Below are positions 11,411 through 21,066 of a stretch of 64,000 nucleotides of DNA, piece after piece. The position numbers and the translations under genes are program-made. Source of the DNA: Neodiprion pinetum (lineage: Eukaryota; Arthropoda; Insecta; Hymenoptera; Diprionidae). The stretch spans positions 14,784,042 to 14,848,041 of the forward strand of contig NC_060238.1 of assembly GCF_021155775.2 (NCBI RefSeq). Reading direction: 5' to 3'. The notes beneath the pieces were generated by a model. The model did no database searches. It saw nothing but the letters and a program-made list of their open reading frames with translations, and was not told where the DNA came from. Positions within the stretch are counted from its first letter, which is position 1; each line of letters starts with the position of its first letter.

Positions 11411-11888
11411 TTTCGAGGTTGATTTTTCGGTAACCAGAACAGAGAGTCGAATCCCCGGTAGAAATGACGCAGTTGTGAGCGGAAAGAAAATCTACGCCTG
11501 AAATGCCTTCATCTTCTATATCAGCTACTAGAACTTCATGTGGGGATTGAACACAATCTGCTACTGTTACCTGCACGACCATCTTACCTACTACAGGGGT
11601 AGTTGCTCCGGTAGCAGTGCGAATAGACACAGAAGGAATAATTGAAGCAAGAGACGAAATCATATCAGGACGAACAACGGAAATTTCGGCTCCAGTATCT
11701 ATCACCCACAAACAACTTAGTCCGTTAACGGAACCTTTAGCATATAGGCCGGTACGACGCAGGCCTCTAACCACGAACTGTGAAGCGATTGGGCTAAGGA
11801 ACTTGGAAGAAACCGATGATATCCGCCCTTTCGAAACATCGGTAGCTAGTTTCCCGAATTCTGAGGAACAGAAGGTTGTGCTGCCCAA
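11403..11888 (-). pseudogene. Pol start with aspartic protease, truncated
   Basis: This open frame overlaps the end of gag by 43 bases in another frame, as usual for a frameshifted pol. It contains the retropepsin motif LWVIDTGAEISVV with the catalytic DTGA, then stops (NLETF) at the deletion joint near 11403. No reverse transcriptase follows. Only the protease could be made. Confidence 0.8.
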
Positions 11889-13489
11889 ACCGGATTAGAG
11901 GGAGCCCTCTTGGAGACATTTTTGCGCCACGAATCTTCCGCAGTCTTCAACTGACGGTCGAGTTTAAAACAATTCTTCGCGATATGACCCCTTACGCCGC
12001 AAAACTGGCACTCTGAGACAGGCCGATTGGAGTTTGATCTATTGTAACGAGAGAAACCACTATTTTTCCTTCCTGGAAGAGAATCTGAGCTAGGCTGATT
12101 GACTGAAGGACGGGACGAAGAATTTTCTGAGGGTTCAGCTTGGCTCAAACGATGAAGTTGACGCGAACCTAAATCCGCCTCGTTTATGGCTTCTAATTCT
12201 AAGCCCTTAATAATTGCTTCATGTAGAGAAGTTGGAGCTGCGAGCCTCAGATGATACCGAAGCTCCGGATTCCGAATCGCATTAATGAATTTCGCCCGAG
12301 CTATCTGATCTCTAGCTTTTTCTGCACAATCAGTAAGAGAATGTCGAGCGAGACGTTCGATGTCATTTCCGAGAGAGGCTAAATCTTCCTTGGGCCCTTG
12401 ACGTCTATTTTCGAACTGAGTAAAATAAAGTTTGGAAAGATGTTCTTCGCCAAACCGGAGTTTAAGAGCCGCACAAATGCTGTCGAAATTTTCAGAATCC
12501 GAATCTGAAAGCGATCCAAGAACTACCAAAGCCGGACCAGACAAAGACGCTGTCAAATTAGCTGCTTTCTGGGACGGATTCCAACCATTAACCTTACTAA
12601 TCATGTTAAACTGACGTTCGTATAGACTCCAAGCAGACGAACCGTCATACGAACCGGGCTTCAAATTCGATTGTTTCGAGGGCAACTCCACAATACTCGC
12701 GGGAGGTACAGAGACCTGATTGAGTCCGAACGAGCTCTGAGTCTGCGGAGGGAGAACATTGACAGTTCCGCGCGATTTTAAAAAGGCCAAGAACTCTGAC
12801 TGAATATCTACGCAAGGATGAGACGACGCGACAGGAGGCTCAACTACTTCCGAAATATCACGTGACGGAACATCGTGGCATCGCGGAAAAGAGCTAACCT
12901 GAGCTTGTCGCGAGACATGAACAGGTGGAAAATTTTTAGCAACAGGGGGAATTTCGCCTCCCCCATAAATAGCGTCAGACCTTGATTGATCCGGAATTGA
13001 ATGAATGGAGGTCCTCCTTGCCGGGACCGGGACTGAAGGAAGAGAAGTCCTTCTACCTGGGGATGGAACTGGGCGTATCGGGAATTCCTGCGGCCGCTCC
13101 TGAAGCTTCTGCAAACCTTGCAGGATCCCGATCAGCGCCTGAGACACGATTTCTTGTTGTTGACGCTGTTGCGAGAGGAATTCGTGCAGAAGATTCTGCT
13201 GTTCTTGTTGCTGCTGTTGTAGCAGTTGTTGATGTTGTTGCTGCTGCTGCTGATGCTGTTGCTGCTGCTGTTGATGTTGTTCCTGCTGCTGAATCTGACG
13301 CATCAGCAAATCTTGGTTTCCCTGGATGAGCTCTGCCAAGAGAGCTAGTTGGGGCTGGGGCTGAACCTCAGCTTCCGAACGACGAGAAATGGAAGGAAAC
13401 GCTGGTTCAGGAGAACGCTGGCACGATGAAACGCGTCCGGCAGCTCGTCGCTCCGCGCGTGATGCTCTCGACGTAGGAGTTTGTTGCAT
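11846..13489 (-). CDS. Gag polyprotein of the LTR element
   Basis: A 547-residue ORF counted from the first ATG at 13489 (MQQTPTSRASR); the frame is open a little further upstream. It has a long Gln-rich stretch (around residues 75-125), then a capsid-type region (SYDGSSAWSLYERQFNMI, AKFINAIRNPELRYHLRLA) and one CCHC zinc knuckle (CQFCGVRGHIAKNC) near the C-terminus. It would form the particle and bind RNA. It is intact, so this deleted element could still supply Gag. Confidence 0.88.
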   Translation of the reverse strand: MQQTPTSRASRAERRAAGRVSSCQRSPEPAFPSISRRSEAEVQPQPQLALLAELIQGNQDLLMRQIQQQEQHQQQQQQHQQQQQQHQQLLQQQQQEQQNLLHEFLSQQRQQQEIVSQALIGILQGLQKLQERPQEFPIRPVPSPGRRTSLPSVPVPARRTSIHSIPDQSRSDAIYGGGEIPPVAKNFPPVHVSRQAQVSSFPRCHDVPSRDISEVVEPPVASSHPCVDIQSEFLAFLKSRGTVNVLPPQTQSSFGLNQVSVPPASIVELPSKQSNLKPGSYDGSSAWSLYERQFNMISKVNGWNPSQKAANLTASLSGPALVVLGSLSDSDSENFDSICAALKLRFGEEHLSKLYFTQFENRRQGPKEDLASLGNDIERLARHSLTDCAEKARDQIARAKFINAIRNPELRYHLRLAAPTSLHEAIIKGLELEAINEADLGSRQLHRLSQAEPSENSSSRPSVNQPSSDSLPGRKNSGFSRYNRSNSNRPVSECQFCGVRGHIAKNCFKLDRQLKTAEDSWRKNVSKRAPSNPVWAAQPSVPQNSGN

Positions 13490-13544
13490 TATTGTTTTGT
13501 ATACTTCTTTACACTCAAAATCCACTCAAATGGCACAGAAGAGA

Positions 13545-13562
13545 TCCCGCTTCTGACACCAA
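13545..13562 (-). other. Candidate primer-binding site
   Basis: Directly inside the 5' LTR the minus strand reads TTGGTGTCAGAAGCGGGA. TGG at the LTR edge matches the CCA end of a tRNA, as for standard primer-binding sites. I cannot name the tRNA. Confidence 0.6.
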
Positions 13563-13861
13563 TGTTACAACGGGGGGAAATTACGAAAGATCTAAGAGAA
13601 TCAAAGAGTTCTCTGTGCGATTTAAGCGAACGCCGAGCCAAAGAAGTCTCACGAACAAGGAATATTAGAAAGAAAATAGATGTATTTGGACACAAGCTCT
13701 CTTCTTAAAGTCTAGAGACTGACTGTTTTTACAATAATATCGGTTGACGCAGCAACCTTATTCTTTTTAAAGACATAAGAGGTTTATAAACGTCTTTTAT
13801 CTATGATGACTACTAGATCATTTAAAAGGGGACAAAACGGGTGATTTCACCCTTTGTAACA
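13563..13861 (-). repeat. 5' LTR (element reads on minus strand)
   Basis: Direct repeat of 10152-10450, same ends, four differences. Confidence 0.95.
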
Positions 13862-14309
13862 ATATGTTTAATTAATATGGATATTGAAAATAATATGTAT
13901 AATTTCACTCGTCAAAATTTAGAATAAGATAATTTAGAATAGAATAAGAAAACTGAACATAATTGATGTTGAACAAAAAAATTGTTAAAAGCATTCAAAA
14001 CGTCGTTTGAAACCTTCCTTCAGGGGTCATTTCCTGGAATTTTTCCAATAGATCTAGCGGGTTTTACCCCATCCGATTTATGTGCGGCTTTTCTGCGCCA
14101 AACAAGTCTCGACAGTAATTATTTTGTGTGTGTGTGCGTGTGTGTGTGTTTGTCAAATCTTATGAAAATAGCCACCGAAAATGACCGGGGGGGGGGGGGG
14201 GGGGGGGGGGTCGAGAGAGAGCGCCGTGAGTCGTGCGAGGGGGGGGGGGGGGGGGAGCTAGGGGGGAGCGCTGCCATCTTTGAGTTAGAACCGGCATATA
14301 TACACTACT
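13862..14309 (-). repeat. Inner end of left arm with (TG)n and poly-G runs
   Basis: Matches 46774-47260 in reverse. It holds a TG run (about 14127-14150), a ~22-base G run (about 14187-14210) and another near 14240. It ends at 14309; beyond this the two arms differ. Confidence 0.75.
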
Positions 14310-14679
14310 GACAAATAATAATGGATGCAATATGGTAAGTATGTACATACATCTGTCATGCCTCTCGTTGGTGGAATAATTAAATGTTTTGCTGGTTTAT
14401 ATTGTTCATTTTAGTTAGTAGTTATCATTTGGAGTAGTTCAATTTGTTTTGACGCGCAAATACGATTAGGCCTGTGAACTCGTGCAACCGTGCGTAATAC
14501 TACAATGTTGATAATCACGCGTGGACGCCACGTTTCTGATTTTCGTTGAATTGACGAATTCTATAAAAAATTTCCCATCGTATTCGTTTGGATCTTGCAA
14601 AGCAGTCAGCCTTCTTCCAAAAGTCAAAGAGAACACTCCTTGTGGAAAATAGTTTGCGTGCGAACATAACATATTAAAA
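14310..14679. other. Spacer between left arm and MULE remnant
   Basis: No gene, RNA or clear repeat found; AT-rich unique-looking sequence. Confidence 0.5.
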
Positions 14680-15910
14680 TGGGATGTGGTAGACCGCGTA
14701 AAATTGAACCAGATAGGGTTATCGAAGTAATTATGAAATACAAGGAACAGGTGCTTTTCCATCAAATACCATAGTGGCAAAACACAATCTAGTATGGGAA
14801 ATTATTTTATAGGAACTAGGAAATGCTATTTTACCTAGGTCTCTGTACAGTTTTGCAACGTGTAACACATACAGTCTCACATACAAACTGACTGATCGCT
14901 TGCACGAAAGTATGGAATTGAACGATAGTATCGCACGGTCGGAAAACGAATTCACAGAGTCAAATCATTCTGTTACATCTACCGACGGTGATGGGACAAG
15001 AAATTTCACTTTTATAACTTCTGTGATGAAGTAGAATTCGACAATTTGTTAATTACAAAGACTTATAAGCGTACGGTAAGAAACCAGGCCAAAGTTTATG
15101 ATCGAGTCTCTAGGGTTTGGATCTAGAAACATGGGAGGAAGTTTTTTCCGAAAAAATTTATGAAGCTTCAAGACTGGAGTGTGGGTTTAATTTCAAAAAT
15201 CATCGGATCGCCAGTGACCGAAAATCCGGCACTATCAATGGCAATTGTTAATGCGGTTCTATCCTCCAGCTTCTGTGCGAGATTGAGGATAATACAAGTG
15301 AAGGAGATATCAACGTAAAGTGCACTGTAGAGATAGGTGGTGGTATCTATGGTAAGAGATATCTGAGACAACCCACGAGAAAAGACGTAGCAGCAGAACT
15401 ACAGGGGAAATCCGTATCAATTTATACGGCTGAAAAAGCGAAGGATTTGATGCGCCGGGGCGATCCTGAACCGCCTATTTTATGGAGTGCTAATGTTTTG
15501 GATGTGGTAAAAAATGAATATGTAGCCGCCACGTATTTGGATTCCAATCCTGTTATTGCGTTGACGAAAATGCAGCTATCTTCTCACAAGAATATGATAC
15601 ACCTTGTAGCTTGAATCTATTTTCCTCGTATTACTGGTCGAATCATCAGTTGTACGCATTTCGGGAACATTCTAAGAGTCAGCCAATTTGCATATTTATC
15701 GATGAAACAGGAAGCATCGTGAAAAAAGTGCTTAGGAGTGACGGAAGAGCCAAATTGAAACACGTATTCTTGTACGAATGCGTAGTTCGTTGGGATGGAA
15801 GAAGACAATTTTCTGTTGCACAAATGTTGACGGAAAATCATAAAACTACGTCTATACAAGCATGGCTCAACGAATGGCTCAATGCAGATATTATTACGGT
15901 TACTTTCTGA
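14680..15910 (+). pseudogene. MULE-type transposase remnant
   Basis: The minimal start MGCGRPRKIEPDRVIEVI contains an AT-hook-like GRPRK and a helical region, as in the N-terminus of this transposase group. Several frames then give KRYLRQPTRKDVAAELQG, LMRRGDPEPPILWSANVL and, from 15611, ICIFIDETGSIVKKVL and VAQMLTENHKTTSIQAWL. The last parts match the family of the transposase at 38521-39318 (VMIDATGSLVRKI, HQMLSERHDAHSI). The Asp in the IDETG motif would be the first catalytic residue. Stops and frameshifts throughout, and no C-terminal half: a dead fragment. Confidence 0.65.
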
Positions 15911-16750
15911 ACCTTTCAATTTAATTTAAACAAATCACCTGTAAGTGCATCTGCGTAAATTCATGTCTAGAAATTCCAGATTCGAGTTAGTACATTTACT
16001 CAAATTGAATATTTTGGCCACGTGACAATTGAAAAATGTTGGAACTCTTTCTCATTATGCTCTCAATTTTCAACTGTGCGGGGTATTCCAGGTCAAGTTA
16101 CCGAGTACATTTGGTCCGACCATATTGGAGACGACTAGACTTTTGTTGTCATGTCATAGCACTCATTTAACGGAACGTTAATGATATATTCAGATTTTCA
16201 TCCGAATCCAATCCAAAATGCTGGAATAATCTTTTTGTTTCAAGTCGTACAGCTACGCTTTTTTGGGGGATCTCTTTGAACTACTTTTAATTCTACATGC
16301 TTAAGACATATCCGATTCAACGCACAGTGAGTTGAAAAAATAATTATTTTACAAAAATAAAAATCTGGGAAATTTTGCACTCTGACTGTTAGGTTAGATA
16401 CTTGTGACCTATATCTCTTGAAAATATGTGTTTGTTGCAACAGACTGCTATATTCTCTCGAATGACGAACATGATTACATATCTGATATTTTTGCCACAG
16501 TGAGTGAAAAAAATCATTACTTGAAAATTTTTATTTGTGGCTGCGGCGCAACGGGTCAAAAAAGTAGAAGCATATTTTTTCACGAGATAAAGTAAAAGTT
16601 CTGAATCTTATATTTGATGGTTTTGACTAAGTATAGAAAAGATGAATTTCCAAATTTGTAATAGGTACATTTTATAGTTACTAATTATAAGATTAACAGG
16701 TATGTACTGACACAAATAACAATATTACATGTAGTACAATATAAAATATA
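15911..16750. other. Spacer without recognised features
   Basis: AT-rich sequence; short ORFs on both strands have no recognisable motifs. I see nothing to annotate. Confidence 0.5.
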
Positions 16751-17084
16751 CAGGGTGATCCAGAATTCCTGACGAACTTTTTACGGGGTAGATAATTGTC
16801 CAAATTAGAATCGAAGTCTTTTTTGTTAAACGTGTATTGCTATCTTTTTTTTTATTATTTTTGTTTATGTCATAAAAACAAACAAAAAAAATATCGTTGC
16901 TAAAAATGACTGATGAAGGTTTAAATTGAATTAGAGAAAATTCTCGTTTTTACTAAGAAAAATAAAATGAAAAGTATAAATTTTAGACAGTCGTCTTTCC
17001 AAAAAATGGACAAGGAACTTTTGATTCTATTTTTGACAAGGATTGACCATAGAAAATATTTGTTTTTAATTCTTGATCACCCTG
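16751..17084. mobile_element. Mariner-type MITE, 334 bp
   Basis: It starts CAGGGTGATCCAGAATTC and ends with the inverse GAATT-like CTTGATCACCCTG. TA dinucleotides flank it (16749-16750, 17085-17086). CAGGGTG ends and a TA target are typical of Tc1/mariner non-autonomous elements. It has no coding capacity. It is enclosed by a second inverted repeat (GTAGTACAATATAAAA at 16733 and its complement at about 17099-17114). Confidence 0.8.
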
Positions 17085-17335
17085 TATAATTGTATGTTTT
17101 ATATTGTACTACAAGGGGGTATCATGTGACCTGAGCCAGTGTCAACACGTTGTTTATATGTGCTCCTATACTTTAGTGAAATTTTGAAGTGTGCATATTA
17201 AATAAAATTGACAGTTATAGTTTATGTAATTCTTGACGAACTAAACATCAGTACTGAAAATAAACATTAAAGAAAATATAAAGTTCATAATAGTTATTTG
17301 TAATTTTTGCTCCGAGTGGCTAAGTATAGGTTAGA

Positions 17336-18008
17336 ATGGAAACAGACCAGGAAGTAAACGAAGTCCTATCCACAATACCTAACAGTGGCTCCATCTTGCA
17401 GACAAACGATACAGCACAATGTCAGAACAATAATTTAAACTCAAGAGATAATAGAACACCTAACAGACAAGGAAGACATCTTAAGCCACTAACATTCACT
17501 CCAAAAGCATCTCCGAATAATCACAGCATACTTGATTTTCTCAAAAGGAAAAAAGATGACACAACACTAGATCTTGAGCATGTGGATGATACAGAAGCTG
17601 CCTCTCAAGCAGCAAAAAAACAAAACATGCTACAACTGTCTCCCCCCAAAACTCAGATCATTCTATGGGCCACGGAGCATAAATCTACAGATGATCTGCT
17701 GAGAATGCTTGTTGGCGAAATTGGAGCTTTGCGAAAGGAAGCTAAAGTCAACCAAACCAGTCTTGAACAACAAATACAGCTAAGTAAGATTGAAAACCAA
17801 AAATCGATGGAGGTTTTACGTAAGGATTACCGCGAGCTAAAAAATACGTGGTCTGAGAAATGAAAAAATGCAAGAAAGACAAACTAAGCTGGAAACTGAG
17901 ATCGCTGAGCTGAAGGCCGCTGAAAAAAGTGCCAGAAACACAACGCTGGACATCGAGAAACACAAATATATGGAGGAGCTGAATAGCAAAATTAAATACC
18001 TGGAATAG
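17336..18008 (+). pseudogene. ORF1 of the upstream non-LTR family (coiled coil), frameshifted
   Basis: The first frame (METDQEVNEVLSTIP, 175 codons, to 17863) runs into a second one (KMQERQTKLETEIAELKAAE) after a shift near 17855, and stops at 18006-18008. The C-terminal part is a strong heptad coiled coil (LRKEAKVNQTSLEQQIQLSK; ELKAAEKSARNTTLDIEKHK), as in L1/Jockey/CR1-type ORF1 proteins that trimerise. No zinc knuckle is visible. The exact family is not identified. Confidence 0.6.
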
Positions 18009-18306
18009 CTGACTGAATCGCAAGAAAAATCTTGGAAAAGTCTTAATATTATAGTTAAAAACCACAATCGGCCGAACACAAACCTGCTCAACCTGGGCTT
18101 GACCTGAAGTCAGTAATAATATCGTGAAAAAAAATACACGGTTCCATTTAAAAAAGTGGAGTCGACCTTGACGTAGCTTCAGTGCCTTCACCGAAAAAAT
18201 AATAGAATGTTCCAATATGCCGGCCTTTTCTAACAATATAACTTCCATATCAAACTTTTTTCAGTATCATCAACAGTTTGAGTGCTATTGCTCTGTCACA
18301 CTTTAA

Positions 18307-20000
18307 ATGCCTCACCCCGTATATGCAACAAGAGAAGCTAGTGATGGAGATATCAACGCAAGAGGTCGAACTCTGGATAAAGCAATGACTGAGAGCTCTT
18401 TAATCCTCATCAACGGTAGATCACCGAGTGACCGACCTAGCAGATATACATGCCTCCATATAAACAAAAGCACGATCGACTTTGTGTGGGCTAGCACCAG
18501 TGCTCTGAACTTGATATTTGACTTTGAAATTTTGCAGATCGAGAATTCCTGGGATCACTTCCCTTTGCTCTTACAGGTGTACTATGAAGACCCGTCGCTT
18601 ACGCAAACAACCATCCACATCAAGAGCAGAGAGGTGATCCAATGGACATGCAAAGGAAAAGAAGAATATAGAGCACGTATGGCCTGGTCAAGCCAAGTAG
18701 CACTAATCACCAATGATAACCTAAATGAAATAAATCATTACCTAATAGCAGAGATCAAATCTGCCGTAGAAGCTGCAGGAATGAAACGGCATCATAAAAG
18801 GTTACTCAACCCAAAAAAAAAAAAACACAAATGTGGTTCGATGATGAATACAGACAGGGAAAAAGAGAGTTACCTAATCTATTTAAGCTTTATAAAGGAG
18901 CAGGCTTCCAAGGTCAAGCAAAAGACGTGTACATAAATGCTAAAAGAAAGCAAAAAGCCTTAATTGAATGTAAGGAGAAGCAAGACAAAAAGAATCTACT
19001 GTCTAAACTAGCTAATATAAATAAACCAAACGAGTTTTGGAAAGCAATATCCAGATATAGGAAGCACCCCGGTATTGGGAATCACCCCATTCCAATCCAG
19101 GTCTGGGAAATTTTCTACGAAAACGCCATCCCCCGCAGAGAAATTGATACAACTACATATTACGGAGTGATAGATCCTGACCTGGACTGTGAGTTCTCAC
19201 TGCTAGAGCTAGACCGTGTCCTCAATAAATCAAAGTCAAATAAAGTTACAGGCTTAGACGGAATCAAGAACGAACATCTGAAGAATCTCCCGGAGAACTG
19301 GAAGCTGTACATTCTATGTCTATTTAATAAGGCTTTGGAAAAAGAAACTGTTTCATCCGACTGGTTCACTGCAGTCATCTCCCTTCTACACAAAAAAGGC
19401 AATGATCAAGACCCACTTAACTATCGCCCAATTGCTTTAATTAATCATATAGCGAAACTTTTTACTGGCTTGCTGAATTACCGGTTAGTAAGCGAGCGAG
19501 ACGCAACACTGGCCGCGTGGCAGGCTGAGTGGTCAGCGGATACAAAGGCGGCCTGGACCCACGAAACAATCATAAACGTCGGAGCTTGTTGTCGGCGAGT
19601 TCACGGAGAGGTGGATTACTTCTTGACCCAGGCGCTGAGGGGCCACGGGTGTTTCGGAGCATATCTACACCGTATAGAGAAGGCCAAGGCAGCGGGGTGC
19701 TTACACTGTACTGCTGTACTGGACGACGCGAGCCACACCGTGGTCAACTGCCCGGCGTGGGATCAAGAGCGCGAGGAGCTCGTCCGCGCGATTGGGAGTT
19801 GCAGGAGCGGCTCGAACCTGGGAGCAGCGATGGTTCGAGGAAGAGCCAAATGGGAGGCAATCGCGTTGTTTGCCAGACACGTGCTGGAAAAGAAATGTGA
19901 GGAGGAGCGACGCCGGGAGAGGGTCTGCGGACCTACCCAGACGACGTGTGATAACTTTGAGAAGAACGGTGGTGGAGCTACCGGAGACCGTCGGAGGTAG
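18307..20000 (+). pseudogene. ORF2 fragment fused to R1-like C-terminus
   Basis: 18307-18830 encodes the end of an APE endonuclease (GDINARGRTLDKAM, STIDFVWAS, SWDHFPLLLQ). A frameshift falls in the A12 run at about 18811-18822. The next frame (WFDDEYRQGKRELPNLF) gives early RT motifs: KVTGLDGIKNEHLKNLPE, SLLHKKGNDQ and LNYRPIALINHIAKLF. At about 19483 it changes in frame to an R1-type tail: WQAEWSADTKAAWTHETI, DYFLTQALRGHGCFGAYL, and a CCHC-like finger (CLHC...H...C). The catalytic YADD region is absent. Not functional as an RT; the 389-residue hybrid frame from 18831 is intact. Confidence 0.7.
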
Positions 20001-20085
20001 CTAGCATATACGAGACAAAGCGAGGTAATGCTCGCGCGGTTCCGCCCTGTCTCGGGAGAACGGGAGGTTTTTCAGAAAAAAAAAA

Positions 20086-21066
20086 GGTTAGCTTAGGCTG
20101 GTAACACACCGACTACATGCTCGGTCATTTCGTCCGCCATATTGCAGGCCAGTCGACCATTTTGCAGGTCAGTCAGCTATCTTGCAAGACAGTCAGCCAT
20201 CTTGCGGGTTGGTCAGCCATCTTGTTTTTCACATTGGTTAAGTCAGGTTAGCTGAGGTCGGTAACTAACCGAGTACAGGCGAGGCGCGTCCTGCAGCTCT
20301 CGCTGAGGTCGGTAAGTCAGTTTTAGCCAGAACCCCTTGTATATAACTACTCGCATCTATATGTATAACGTGTGCAACGTTCCTTCATAGAACCTCTCCT
20401 CACACATTTAATCAAGGTCACAACTTCATATCGCAACGCATGTCGATAAGTTTCGTGATTTTGTGTTAGATGAGAATTGGTACAAATATAAAGTCAACAT
20501 ATAGTTCGGAGACATTTTGGATTCAGTTCTTACAACCAATTGACCCACGATACGAATAAAAGCACATTTGAAAATCCGGGAGAAAAGAGCACATTTCAGG
20601 TTGACTCGAATACTCGCACGTATCGGCAATTACATGTGTATCCTAATGTATTACAATGACATCATAGGTGAATATTTTTGTTCTTTATTTTTCACTTCTA
20701 CTATCCTGTATAATATTCAACACAAATAGCAGATTTTGGGATTATTAGGGACATAAATTAGTGTCGACGTGAGTAATACAATTATATCGAGTTTTGTTTT
20801 GAGAATTATAACTTTTCAACATTTTAATTAACTTTTTTACTTTCTTCTCTGGAATTTGGAGAGTGTTCTTGTTCATACGGAATTTGAAACGTGCTCTTTT
20901 TCATCCAAAATCTGGAACGTGCTACAATCCGTATCAGGCGTCAAAATAACTCCGTGCACCCTGCATAAAAAAGCCTACGAATAGTAATAAACCCTGAATT
21001 TGTTTTAGGACGAAGAAGGACATCGTTCCACTTCGCGCAGAAGATGATCGTACCATCGCCGCGGTC
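20086..21066. other. Spacer with a short tandem repeat
   Basis: Contains GGTTAG at 20086-20091 (matching 19483-19488, possible target duplication) and the 20-base tandem at 20137-20224. 20225-21066 shows no gene I can support. Confidence 0.5.
20137..20224. repeat. 20-bp tandem repeat, 4.4 copies
   Basis: Units begin at 20137, 20157, 20177, 20197 and 20217 with consensus CCATCTTGCAGGTCAGTCAG; they differ by 1-5 bases. Confidence 0.9.

Larger units (their letters stand above)
10152..13861 (-). mobile_element. Internally deleted Ty3/gypsy-type LTR retrotransposon
   Basis: Two 299-base direct repeats (10152-10450, 13563-13861) begin TGTTACAA and end TTGTAACA, with four visible differences between them (about 1.3%). 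The target duplication is ATAT on both sides (10148-10151, 13862-13865). The empty site survives in inverted form in the right arm near 47255-47262, which proves the insertion followed duplication of the arms. Gene order on the minus strand is gag, protease, then a jump to the end of integrase. Reverse transcriptase, RNase H and most of integrase are deleted, so the copy cannot move by itself. Confidence 0.95.
4813..14309 (-). mobile_element. Polinton-like virus-derived element, left arm (inverted relative to right arm)
   Basis: This block is repeated in inverted orientation at 46774-56517. Shared parts, from outer to inner edge, are an A/T-rich minisatellite, a family-B DNA polymerase gene, a GC-rich leader region, a spacer, a TG run and a long G run, then a sharp edge. 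Read outward from the inner edge, both arms begin AGTAGTGTATATATG. Polintons/Mavericks are known to start with AG, so this may be a true terminus. A gypsy-type element (10152-13861) was inserted later; the right arm keeps the empty site. Other expected Polinton genes (integrase, packaging ATPase, cysteine protease) were not recognised. The copy is either truncated or one half of a larger palindromic element. Confidence 0.7.
17336..20085 (+). mobile_element. Chimeric non-LTR retrotransposon remnant
   Basis: The 5' part (ORF1 and the ORF2 endonuclease/RT start) comes from one APE-type family. The 3' part (from about 19483) is the C-terminus and 3' UTR of an R1-like family, ending in a 10-base A run at 20076-20085. 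The two are fused in frame. Most of the endonuclease and all catalytic RT motifs are missing. It is either an R1-like 5'-truncated insertion into the first element or an RT template switch. Confidence 0.75.

Noticed and set aside
14120..14260. TG and G runs as telomeric or G-quadruplex control element
   Set aside because: They are simple-sequence tracts shared by both arms; a G4 is possible but nothing else supports a specific role.
20086..20100. GGTTAGCTTAGG as insect telomere repeat (TTAGG) target of a TRAS/SART-type element
   Set aside because: Only two imperfect units; no array follows, so a telomeric target cannot be claimed.
20137..20224. Short regular repeats as a CRISPR array
   Set aside because: Units are contiguous with no spacers, degenerate, and the genome is eukaryotic.
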